The notes beneath the pieces are model-generated. The model searched no databases. It was given only the letters and a program-made list of their open reading frames with translations, and was not told where the DNA came from. A program made the translations under genes and the position numbers. From a virus, in the IMG/VR virus record IMGVR_UViG_3300032246_001892, positions 27,287 through 91,286 of that record: a DNA stretch of 64,000 nt. One strand, written 5' to 3'. This document shows, piece by piece, positions 26,921 to 34,179 of this stretch (its first letter is position 1; the number at the start of each line of letters is the position of its first letter).

Positions 26921-26957
26921 ATGTTGTTTGTTTTGTTTTTGTTTGTTTAATATTATA
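26921..26957 (-). promoter_or_regulatory. Unstructured A/C-rich leader of gp32, possible autoregulatory operator
   Basis: On the minus strand the 37 nt before the gp32 ATG consist almost only of A, C and T (AAACAAACAAAAAC-like runs), cannot form a hairpin, and contain no SD. T4 gp32 represses its own mRNA through an unstructured leader; the same logic is plausible but unproven here. Confidence 0.35.
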
Positions 26958-27614
26958 TTAAGATGAAACCCTTTTCAACTCTTCTATAATAAAATTCTTA
27001 ATTTTGTTTGTAGCCTCTTTAGTAAAGGCTTTTGTTTTTGGTGAATTGTGATATCTGGTTTTGTAAGCATTTAAATTATCTGTTAAATTAGGAGCCCATA
27101 AAGCCTGTTCATCTTCGCTTAAATTATAAACACTAGATAGATCACCAAGCTCCATTATACTATAAGGACTTATATTATGCTCCCTATAATGTTGAGTCCA
27201 AGCTGGCATTCTACCAATTTTAAAATTTAAGTATTGATTCAGAGTTATTTTATTCCTGAGACAGAAAAGAGCAACGAAGCGTAAACTATCTTTAATCTTG
27301 TCTAATTGTTTATCCGGAGACTGACTCTCTAATTGTTGTTGATAGAGGCTATAAGTTCTAATTGCTGCACGAGTGATGAAAAATTTAAGTGGAGGGCACT
27401 TTTCATCTGGGTGTAATCCACGAGGAGCACCGAAGAATTCATCCCATTTAATATGAGAAAATTTAGCAAAGAAATTACTCAGTCTCTTGAGCAAGACTAC
27501 ATTTTCAGGAGTAATATCTGAAAAATCTTTTCTAGGTTGATAAGGCAACCCATTACGGAAATGTTTAAGAAAGCAATTATATATATCTTGCTCTACTTTA
27601 TTCAATTGATTCAA
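26958..27614 (-). CDS. 59: Candidate helicase loader gp59
   Basis: The 218-residue helical protein has almost the length of T4 gp59 (217) and sits directly upstream of gp32 with a small gene before it, as in the T4 order 33-59-32. I do not recognise gp59 sequence motifs with certainty; the RNKITLNQYL segment near residue 121 is reminiscent of the gp59 C-terminal domain only. There is no ATG near the start of the frame: a TTG at 27614 or 27605, overlapping the stop of the preceding gene, is the likely start. Treat as synteny-based. Confidence 0.35.
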   Translation of the reverse strand: MNQLNKVEQDIYNCFLKHFRNGLPYQPRKDFSDITPENVVLLKRLSNFFAKFSHIKWDEFFGAPRGLHPDEKCPPLKFFITRAAIRTYSLYQQQLESQSPDKQLDKIKDSLRFVALFCLRNKITLNQYLNFKIGRMPAWTQHYREHNISPYSIMELGDLSSVYNLSEDEQALWAPNLTDNLNAYKTRYHNSPKTKAFTKEATNKIKNFIIEELKRVSS

Positions 27615-27918
27615 TTTGTTTGGATTTTGGCTTGTTTAGTTTTGATCGGAAAATCTTTTTATAAATATTAGGAGTACTTCCTAAATAGGCACGCATAATA
27701 TTTTGTAAACTATAGTCTCCGAGTATTTCAAAATATAATTTTTGCGTTCTTTTGTCTTCTATAAGGAATTTAAGAAAATTTAAATAATTGAATTTCTTGC
27801 CTCGTGCAATGCATACGAAAGAAGCAAACTTCATAGTAATGTCTTCAAATTCTGAAAGATCAAATACATCTGAAGGGTTTACATTTTCGTCTATCTGTTG
27901 TGAAGATGTGATAATCAT
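27598..27918 (-). CDS. Small protein in gp33 position (possible late co-activator)
   Basis: Unrecognised 106-residue protein with an acidic N-terminus and a basic, Lys-rich C-terminus. By size (T4 gp33 112 aa) and place before the gp59 candidate and gp32 it occupies the gene 33 slot. The hydrophobic C-terminal clamp-binding motif of T4 gp33 is not visible, which argues against a simple gp33 equivalent. It overlaps both neighbours by a few bases. Confidence 0.35.
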   Translation of the reverse strand: MIITSSQQIDENVNPSDVFDLSEFEDITMKFASFVCIARGKKFNYLNFLKFLIEDKRTQKLYFEILGDYSLQNIMRAYLGSTPNIYKKIFRSKLNKPKSKQIESIE

Positions 27919-28805
27919 AGTGGTTTTAAATTCTTAGTAACTTCCATAAAGAGAGGTGTTATTTTACCTCCAGCGGCATATTCATGGCCACCACCTTCAC
28001 ATAATCTTTCTGCAAAAGCCCCTACATCAATAGGGTCGGTTTTAGTACATTGTCTTATAGATACCTTTTCGTTTTTGGTATTTATAAAAAAGAAAATATC
28101 TGGTGCATATTTTTGAATTAGAATATCCATTACCTGTGGTACTATTCTTTCAACCATACCTGCATATACTTTCTTCTGCTTTCCTCCTATGGTAAGTTCT
28201 CCATAAAAAAGAGGTATTTTTTCAGCTTCTATTGAAGCTTCTCTCTTTATAAAATCTATGGCTCTCCTTTGTTCAGGAGTTATTTTTTTAAATCCTTTAC
28301 TATAATCTTTAATAAATTCTGAGAACTTATTACGATATTGAGACCAAAATAAAATGTTTAAATCGTAAGAATCTGGAATTTGTAATTTATAAGAATCAAA
28401 ATCATCAGCCAAGGCTATTAACATTTTTTGTTCTTGTGTTAATTCTGGAGAGGAGTCAGCAAATAATTTCCTTACTAAAAGAGAATTTGAAGAATATTCC
28501 TTACACAACACTTTAGATTTATTAAATCTATTAACAAAATTTAATGATGTTTTGTGATGATCTATAATAGTAATATTACTTTCATTTAAAAAAGGTAAAA
28601 ATTCTTCTCTTAAAGCAATATCTAAAACAAAGGTAGTTGGCTTATTATGAGTATTAGAAATATTATCTCTAATTTTATCTACTACTTCTAAATTATTGAC
28701 CGGAAAATAATGGAAAGTATCATCAGGTCTTGACCACATTAATGTCAAAAGGCTTACAGCTCCATCTAAATCATTATGAGTAAATACGTGATAGCATTTT
28801 GACAT
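27915..28805 (-). CDS. DHH/DHHA1 family phosphoesterase
   Basis: RecJ/NrnA-type phosphoesterases cut single-stranded nucleic acid or short oligonucleotides. Motifs in order: THNDLDG at 9-15, VLDIAL at 60-65, the DHH triad at 82-84 (IDHHKT), and the DHHA1 substrate-binding GGGHEYAAGG near residue 270. The 296-residue length fits NrnA-like proteins, without the extra domains of full RecJ. In an operon of gp41 and gp32 a role in trimming primers or recycling oligonucleotides is likely. The start ATG is at 28805. Confidence 0.85.
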   Translation of the reverse strand: MSKCYHVFTHNDLDGAVSLLTLMWSRPDDTFHYFPVNNLEVVDKIRDNISNTHNKPTTFVLDIALREEFLPFLNESNITIIDHHKTSLNFVNRFNKSKVLCKEYSSNSLLVRKLFADSSPELTQEQKMLIALADDFDSYKLQIPDSYDLNILFWSQYRNKFSEFIKDYSKGFKKITPEQRRAIDFIKREASIEAEKIPLFYGELTIGGKQKKVYAGMVERIVPQVMDILIQKYAPDIFFFINTKNEKVSIRQCTKTDPIDVGAFAERLCEGGGHEYAAGGKITPLFMEVTKNLKPL

Positions 28806-28835
28806 ATCTACTATTTAATATGAGGTTATTAACTT

Positions 28836-30224
28836 TCACCCCTCATCGTCTAAATTTTCTATAAGATTAAGAGTATCAGCGATACTTTGAATACCTGATG
28901 TTGCTGATCCTGGTATATTTCTCCTAGAAGAATTAAATGATTGTGACACACTATCCGGATCACTAAGGATTAATGTAGGATAATCAATTTCTAATACGGT
29001 ATGACATTCCCTCGGACCAAAACGATTTTTAGTAATACCAAGATGAATAATGCCCAATTCAAAATCCTCTTCTTCCGTCCAAATAGAGAATTGTGCATCT
29101 GCTGTATGAGCTAGTCCCATAGATTCTGACATGGTCTCTAATCCAGGGTTTGATTCTCCATAGGCAGATCTATTAGTCTGAGTCGCAGAAATTACCGGAC
29201 ATTCAAACCAATAAGACATGGCTCTAATTATTTCTGTAATCTTTTTAATAGACTCATAAGAGTTATGTCCCTTTTCTGGAGGTGCTACTAGATTTAAGTA
29301 ATCTAATACAATAGCATCTGGCTTAATACCTTTCTTAACCAATCTTTCAATATAGGTTTTAATTTGTATTGGAGTAACACTTTGAGGAGGAAATTCTTTA
29401 ATAATAAGCTTGGCATCTTGATGTTTTAATTTATATGCATTTAATGAATCCTTAAGAGGTTCAATCTGCATAGGTAAATCATTCATAGCAATGCGAGACA
29501 ATTGAGAACTAATACGTTTTGCGTATACTTGCTCTGCCATCTCCAAAGTAATAAGGACAACGGTTTTATTCTGACTAAGAATATTCGTAGCGATGTTCCC
29601 TAAGAATATAGACTTACCTACGTTCGTGACTCCATAGAACACATAAAGAGCTCTACCTTCTGCCATGAAACCGCCACCAATTTTATCATCTAACCATTTC
29701 CATCCCGAAGGAATGGTTTTAAATACCTTCTGTAAATCCTCACAATGAGAGTCTACACTTTCTAAATAATCTAAACCGTAACTTTCAACTAAAGATATAC
29801 CACAAGCCTTTTCAAAATCTTCTAATATTTTAGTAGAATCTATTTGACCGGATTGTACATCTATAGAGGTTTTAAGAACTGTATTATATACAGCTTTTTC
29901 TTTGAGAAATCTTTCAGTATTCTTTAATAAGACTTCTTTGTCATAGGTTTTATCAATGCTACTAAAGCTCAAAGCAACATCTCTAAGAGCATCTCTTTTT
30001 TCTGGTTCAACTAAATGAACCTTAAGCTCTGTAACATTAGGTACTTTATTATACGTTTCGTAATAACTACTCAGTGCTTCAAACACTACCTTAATATTCT
30101 TGTCCTGGAAATAAGAAGGTTTTGCATGTTCTATGATACTTTCCAAATATATTGGATCCATCAAAGAATTGTAAATAACAATCTTTTCAAAAAGACTTAA
30201 ATCTAAAGGTAGTGTTTTACTCAC
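28836..30224 (-). CDS. 41: Replicative DNA helicase gp41 (DnaB type)
   Basis: Hexameric 5'-3' helicase at the fork. It has a helical N-terminal domain, a linker, then the RecA-like core with Walker A GVTNVGKS at 198-205, Walker B-like IVLDYLNLV near residue 313 and an ATQTNRSAY motif near residue 360. The 462 residues compare with 475 in T4. It starts with GTG at 30224. A primase (gp61) is not in the window. Confidence 0.88.
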   Translation of the reverse strand: MSKTLPLDLSLFEKIVIYNSLMDPIYLESIIEHAKPSYFQDKNIKVVFEALSSYYETYNKVPNVTELKVHLVEPEKRDALRDVALSFSSIDKTYDKEVLLKNTERFLKEKAVYNTVLKTSIDVQSGQIDSTKILEDFEKACGISLVESYGLDYLESVDSHCEDLQKVFKTIPSGWKWLDDKIGGGFMAEGRALYVFYGVTNVGKSIFLGNIATNILSQNKTVVLITLEMAEQVYAKRISSQLSRIAMNDLPMQIEPLKDSLNAYKLKHQDAKLIIKEFPPQSVTPIQIKTYIERLVKKGIKPDAIVLDYLNLVAPPEKGHNSYESIKKITEIIRAMSYWFECPVISATQTNRSAYGESNPGLETMSESMGLAHTADAQFSIWTEEEDFELGIIHLGITKNRFGPRECHTVLEIDYPTLILSDPDSVSQSFNSSRRNIPGSATSGIQSIADTLNLIENLDDEG

Positions 30225-30260
30225 TCAGTTATAATAGTTAAAAGAAACAATAAAGCAATC

Positions 30261-30446
30261 TTATTTTGATCCCCAACTAGTCCCATTAAAGAGACCAGAA
30301 AACCCAGTTGTAGGTGTATTACCTATAGCAGCGGCACTCGGAGGCTGAGGATTAATAATTCTTGCAATTTCTTGTATTTCTACATCGTCTTGTAATCTAC
30401 TGGCTGGTAGATGGTTTAATATATCTTTTAATTGTTGATATGTCAT
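30261..30446 (-). CDS. Small hypothetical protein
   Basis: The 61-residue protein begins with TYQQLKDILNHLPASRLQD, a pattern (MTYxELxxxLxxLP...LxDxV) seen in short phage proteins of unknown role, and ends with a Gly/Ser/Phe tail. It lies 3 nt from queD and is co-oriented with it. Confidence 0.5.
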   Translation of the reverse strand: MTYQQLKDILNHLPASRLQDDVEIQEIARIINPQPPSAAAIGNTPTTGFSGLFNGTSWGSK

Positions 30447-30449
30447 AAA

Positions 30450-30950
30450 TTATACTCCTTGTCTTTTGGGCTGAGATGGACTTCCGTAACTAACAGAATG
30501 AACTGATACTGGTTTAGATTTTTCAAAAAGAGCAGAATTATTTTCATGTTCAAAAACTTCTACTTTCTCCACCCAACATCTATCACCCGTTGTCGTTCTA
30601 ATATAATCATTCATCTGATTGAAGCACCATTCTGCGGTTTTTTCAATACCAACAGACTCCATGATTCTGAGTTGGCATCCTCTTTGATTGTTAAGTTCTT
30701 GCCAAAATGGAAGTAAAGGATCGTCCTGTGCCACACAAAGAGTGTGATCAAATTGATCATTTAGAATTTTTTTAATTTCTTTAAGACCTCCAAAATCAAC
30801 CACCCAATTCTTTTCATCTAAGGTATTGGCACCAAACCAGAACTTTGCTCTGAGTTGGTAACCATGAATAAATTGACAATGGCTATGGACTGCCCTCCAT
30901 TGACGGAAGGCACAAGATCCTAATTCTATAATTTTGGTAGATGTATACAT
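30450..30950 (-). CDS. queD: QueD-like 6-carboxy-tetrahydropterin synthase
   Basis: Second step of 7-deazaguanine synthesis, turning dihydroneopterin triphosphate into 6-carboxy-5,6,7,8-tetrahydropterin. The ATG at 30950, one base after the uvsX stop, gives 166 residues; a longer frame would overlap uvsX. Active-site layout: H22 and H24, catalytic Cys25, H29 in IHGY, VVDFGGLK near 50, FDHTL near 68, ESVGIEKTAEW near 96 and VEVFEHE near 121. The usual HGH zinc pair reads HGY, seen in one QueD-like subgroup. It is part of the uvsX-gp41 operon. Confidence 0.78.
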   Translation of the reverse strand: MYTSTKIIELGSCAFRQWRAVHSHCQFIHGYQLRAKFWFGANTLDEKNWVVDFGGLKEIKKILNDQFDHTLCVAQDDPLLPFWQELNNQRGCQLRIMESVGIEKTAEWCFNQMNDYIRTTTGDRCWVEKVEVFEHENNSALFEKSKPVSVHSVSYGSPSQPKRQGV

Positions 30951-30951
30951 T

Positions 30952-32145
30952 TTATTCTTCCTCCGTTTCAGAATATAAAACATTATCAACTGGTGTTAAT
31001 GTCTCTGAGATTGTGTCTTCAGAGTCTGTATCTTCAACAGTCAAAGAATCATTATTAAAACAAAGCTTTGTTCGTAATTTCTCTTCTAATGCTGGTAGAA
31101 TTTTATCCCAAACTTTAACATCGGTTTTCCAATCTTTAAAGAATCCTAACATTTCTCCATTGAACGTATGACGATGACCTTGTTTTTCTACAACACCGTA
31201 ACCTTCACACATCTCGAGTAATCCTGAATATCTATTGAGACCGGTCCTAAAGTTTAGATACATCTCTGTCTCTAAATAAGGTGGCACAAATCGATTCTTA
31301 GTTGTAAAGGCTCTAAGGGTCAAACCATTAATGTCTTTGGATAAAGGAGTAACATCTGTATTGGAATCTTTATTCTTACTATCACTTGATCTTTCAGCTT
31401 TCTTAGCCATCTGAACAATAACGGATGCCATATAAAGAGGTCCGGATCCACCAGCCTGCTTCTTAATTGCTGAAGGATGCATCTGCGATGGATCTTCGTA
31501 TATATGATTAGTAAATACTACTGGGCAATTAGCTTTGGCTGCTGAATGAGTAATTGCTCTCATCATACTCTTAAGAGCTTTTGCCCTATTACCCATATCT
31601 GGAGTATCACTTCCTTCATCTATCTTCTTCTTTTCTTGTGTAGTAATAAGATTACCAAGAGAATCAATAACGATAAGAACCTTGCCGTGTAATTTCTTCT
31701 CAACAACGTTTTCTAAAAACTTGACGATTTGATTTCTACATCCTTCGGTAATTTCTGTAGGTATGTGTTTAATCTTAGAAGGATCACATCCAAGTCTTGA
31801 TGCAGTACTTTCATCCAAAGCTCCCTCTGTATCAAAATATGCAATATGCATACCTTTCTTTTGTGCATTGGCCATGACCTTATTGCACATAAGAGTCTTA
31901 CCACAAGATTCTGGTCCAATGAATCCCGTAAGTCTACCCATAGGGATTCCTCCATATATAGAACCTGAGATAATAGCATTAAGAGCCATTGAACCGGTAT
32001 CAATCCATTCCTTAACTGTAGATAAACTATTCTTATCTAAATAAGATGCCTCAGGATTAAGATCCTCTAAAACCTTAAAAGCATCTTCAATGCTTCCACT
32101 ACTTGTTTCTTCTACGTCTGCTTCGTTTTTCTTTTTGTATGCCAT
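30952..32145 (-). CDS. uvsX: RecA-like recombinase UvsX
   Basis: Strand-exchange protein for recombination-dependent replication and repair. The ATG at 32145 (MAYKKK) gives 397 residues, near T4 UvsX (391); an upstream in-frame ATG would read through the terminator hairpin and is rejected. Walker A GPESCGKT at 77-84, Walker B LIVIDSLGNL near residue 150, and a KQAGGSGPLYMAS loop near residue 235 are seen. The C-terminal 35 residues are acidic. Confidence 0.88.
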   Translation of the reverse strand: MAYKKKNEADVEETSSGSIEDAFKVLEDLNPEASYLDKNSLSTVKEWIDTGSMALNAIISGSIYGGIPMGRLTGFIGPESCGKTLMCNKVMANAQKKGMHIAYFDTEGALDESTASRLGCDPSKIKHIPTEITEGCRNQIVKFLENVVEKKLHGKVLIVIDSLGNLITTQEKKKIDEGSDTPDMGNRAKALKSMMRAITHSAAKANCPVVFTNHIYEDPSQMHPSAIKKQAGGSGPLYMASVIVQMAKKAERSSDSKNKDSNTDVTPLSKDINGLTLRAFTTKNRFVPPYLETEMYLNFRTGLNRYSGLLEMCEGYGVVEKQGHRHTFNGEMLGFFKDWKTDVKVWDKILPALEEKLRTKLCFNNDSLTVEDTDSEDTISETLTPVDNVLYSETEEE

Positions 32146-32160
32146 ATAATATATAATAAC

Positions 32161-32197
32161 AAAAAACCTCAGAAAGTCAAAGACTTTCTGAGGTTTT
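32161..32197 (-). terminator. Intrinsic terminator between 32225 gene and uvsX
   Basis: A perfect 16-bp stem (minus-strand AAAACCTCAGAAAGTC paired with its complement) with a 3-nt loop is followed on the minus strand by six T residues. It ends the 32225-32617 transcript before uvsX. It is the only clear intrinsic terminator I found in the window. Confidence 0.85.
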
Positions 32198-32224
32198 CCT
32201 GGTTTCTTTTTTTTTAACGATCGA

Positions 32225-32617
32225 TTACTCGTCAAAAAGATTCACGACACCACCTGTAGGTGCTCCTGATACACCACCGGCTGGAACAAAGAGGTTACTC
32301 TTGTTGAACATCTGGCTGTACTGAGCCTGAAGTCTGAAATCGATGGCATCGATGTCGGCCTCGGTGATGTTGTCCTTCTTGTAGAGGAATACCACGTCAC
32401 CAGTCTTATCAGGGAGAAACTCTCTGAAGAAGATAGGAAGGAGTTGAACAGACATTCTTCCGCTCTGATCCTGTGGCACTACGTTGAGGACAACTGGGTT
32501 CTTTAATGCAAGAACCTTGTCGGTTGTCTTTTCAAGAACCGTCTCGCCCAAAATGGTGCGACCTACGGTATCTAATATGGTTGTTAATGTTGTTGTTGTT
32601 GTTGTTTCTTCACTCAT
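32225..32617 (-). CDS. Conserved-looking acidic protein in its own strong transcription unit
   Basis: Unrecognised 130-residue protein: a Thr-rich start (ETTTTTT), a central beta region with VVPQDQSGRMSVQLLP and a helical NITEADIDAIDFRLQAQ, then a Gly/Pro tail ending in VVNLFDE. The tail resembles an acidic/hydrophobic C-terminus able to bind a partner. Codon use is far less A/T-ending than in thyX or gp43 next to it. With a TTGAAT-16-TATAAT promoter upstream and a perfect terminator downstream it forms a single-gene unit, probably abundant early or middle in infection. Confidence 0.6.
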   Translation of the reverse strand: MSEETTTTTTLTTILDTVGRTILGETVLEKTTDKVLALKNPVVLNVVPQDQSGRMSVQLLPIFFREFLPDKTGDVVFLYKKDNITEADIDAIDFRLQAQYSQMFNKSNLFVPAGGVSGAPTGGVVNLFDE

Positions 32618-32627
32618 GGGTTTTAAT

Positions 32628-32655
32628 ATTATACTTGTACTGAATTATTATTCAA
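32628..32655 (-). promoter_or_regulatory. Sigma70-like promoter for the 32225-32617 gene
   Basis: On the minus strand TTGAAT (32655-32650) and TATAAT (32633-32628) are separated by 16 nt; the start site would be at about 32621, only a few bases before the ATG at 32617. The -35 box lies in the 3' end of thyX. Confidence 0.5.
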
Positions 32656-33298
32656 GAGGCAAATTCCAATTTAATGCTTCTGAAATATTTGGAAATGCAT
32701 CTATAAAAATATTTTTAATATCATTGGCAATTTCTCTATGCTCTTTTTGAGTATCTTCATTACATCTAAGATCTATATAATGTATCCAACTTCTCAAGGT
32801 GCCACTCATATACAAAGTTGTTTGAGTACAAAGAGGTAAAACCATTCTTGCACATTCTTTAGCAACTCCTTTAGATAAAAGCTTTTCATATAAAGAAGCA
32901 CCCTGGATAAGATGATTTTTAACAGCTTCTTTATCCTCACCTAAATCTAATAAATTCGTACTAGATTGTCTGTTCTTTTCAGACTGTTCTCTAATTTCAA
33001 ATGATTCAAAATTAGTAACACTACTATACCGTTGACTAAATTCTTGAAACGCAAAACTTCTATGTCTTAAAATTTGTGCTGCTATTGCACGAGATGTTTG
33101 GATCTCAACCGTTGCACTTACCATTTCTAATGGACTCCAGTGTTTATGTTTTATCAAATACTTTAACAGTTTAGGTGCTGTTTGAGTATTCATTTGATTA
33201 TCCGGATTGGATACTCTAGCACAATAACTAACAAAGTCTTCTGCTGATTCTAAACCTTCTATTAAAGGTTGAGTTATACCTACTAGTCTCACTTGCAT
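32648..33298 (-). CDS. thyX: Flavin-dependent thymidylate synthase ThyX
   Basis: Makes dTMP from dUMP with FAD, NADPH and methylene-tetrahydrofolate. The ThyX signature RHR-x7-S is at residues 78-88 (RHRSFAFQEFS) followed by QRYS; the 216-residue length is typical. It overlaps the 3' end of the DpdA-like gene by 10 nt, so the two are probably translated together. Confidence 0.92.
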   Translation of the reverse strand: MQVRLVGITQPLIEGLESAEDFVSYCARVSNPDNQMNTQTAPKLLKYLIKHKHWSPLEMVSATVEIQTSRAIAAQILRHRSFAFQEFSQRYSSVTNFESFEIREQSEKNRQSSTNLLDLGEDKEAVKNHLIQGASLYEKLLSKGVAKECARMVLPLCTQTTLYMSGTLRSWIHYIDLRCNEDTQKEHREIANDIKNIFIDAFPNISEALNWNLPLE

Positions 33299-34158
33299 AA
33301 AATATTCTCCTTGAAAAATAAAATGTTATTTTCAATACATGATAATTGTTCTTCGTTCACTTCTTCTTCAAATATATGAACCATTTTCTCTATAATTTTA
33401 TGTTCTAGATTAGAAGCTCTCTCATAATTCTTATTATTGAATCCCATTAATACTGGATGAGATGTATCTATGGTTTCTATGAAAGAATAAAGATCACCTG
33501 TATAATTTATAAATTCTGTTGGTAACCCACAACCTAGTAAATGGTGTGATTTTGTATAGTCTATAATACCGTCATCTATAAATCTCTTAAGAAGCTGAGG
33601 TCTAAAGGTAGCAAATGCTGTTGGTTTCCATACTTCTTTTAATTTCTTTTTATTTTTTAAAGGATTATCTGTAATTGCTTTATATATAGATTCTTCACAA
33701 TTCTCTAATGCTTGCTGCCAATAATAGTCATAACCAAAGCTAATTGCTATCTTATCAGCATATTGAGACATGAATAAATAGGAATCTTTTAATTCCTGGT
33801 AATTCTTTCCCTGAATAACTCCTATGCGTGTACCTCTTGCTGAATGAGTATCAAATTTACCTAGGAACTGTTCAAAACATTTAACATTAGCTTCATAATC
33901 TTGAAATACATCCGGAATTATATATTCATCTGGCTCTAATTGAAGAACCCAATTAAAAAATAAATCGTGATTATATGCTTCACCAAGCTCATAGAGACTA
34001 TTATCTAAAATAATTTTACGCCCCATCTTTTTAGACTCAAAGAAAAAGTCTCTATATTCTTTGCTTTCTTCAAGTAAATGAACTAAAGCATAGTCATAAT
34101 CCGTTAATTCACGGACTCTCTTCATTATTTTTAAAGGTGCTTCATGTGCTACTAACAT
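33289..34158 (-). CDS. dpdA: DpdA-like 7-deazaguanine DNA transglycosylase (TGT superfamily)
   Basis: Phage DpdA enzymes swap guanine in DNA for a 7-deazaguanine base, as TGT does in tRNA. The 289-residue product has the expected order: ILDNSLYELGEA at 50-61 with D52 (place of the TGT base-binding Asp), IIPDVFQD at 80-87, RIGVIQGKNY at 111-120, KIAISFGYDYY at 136-146, HHLLGCGLPTEF at 205-216 and a DTSHP segment with D231 (place of the nucleophilic Asp). No Cys3-His zinc site of tRNA-type TGT is seen. It sits between thyX and the polymerase gene. FolE2, QueD and QueE in the same window support it. Recognition is from memory of the family; a different TGT-like activity is possible. Confidence 0.62.
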   Translation of the reverse strand: MLVAHEAPLKIMKRVRELTDYDYALVHLLEESKEYRDFFFESKKMGRKIILDNSLYELGEAYNHDLFFNWVLQLEPDEYIIPDVFQDYEANVKCFEQFLGKFDTHSARGTRIGVIQGKNYQELKDSYLFMSQYADKIAISFGYDYYWQQALENCEESIYKAITDNPLKNKKKLKEVWKPTAFATFRPQLLKRFIDDGIIDYTKSHHLLGCGLPTEFINYTGDLYSFIETIDTSHPVLMGFNNKNYERASNLEHKIIEKMVHIFEEEVNEEQLSCIENNILFFKENILCK

Positions 34159-34179
34159 ATCTTTGTTTATTATACTCCA

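Noticed and set aside
30952-32235. Longer UvsX starting at 32235
   Set aside because: The extra 30 codons read through a perfect terminator hairpin and give a low-complexity N-terminus; the ATG at 32145 gives the normal UvsX length.
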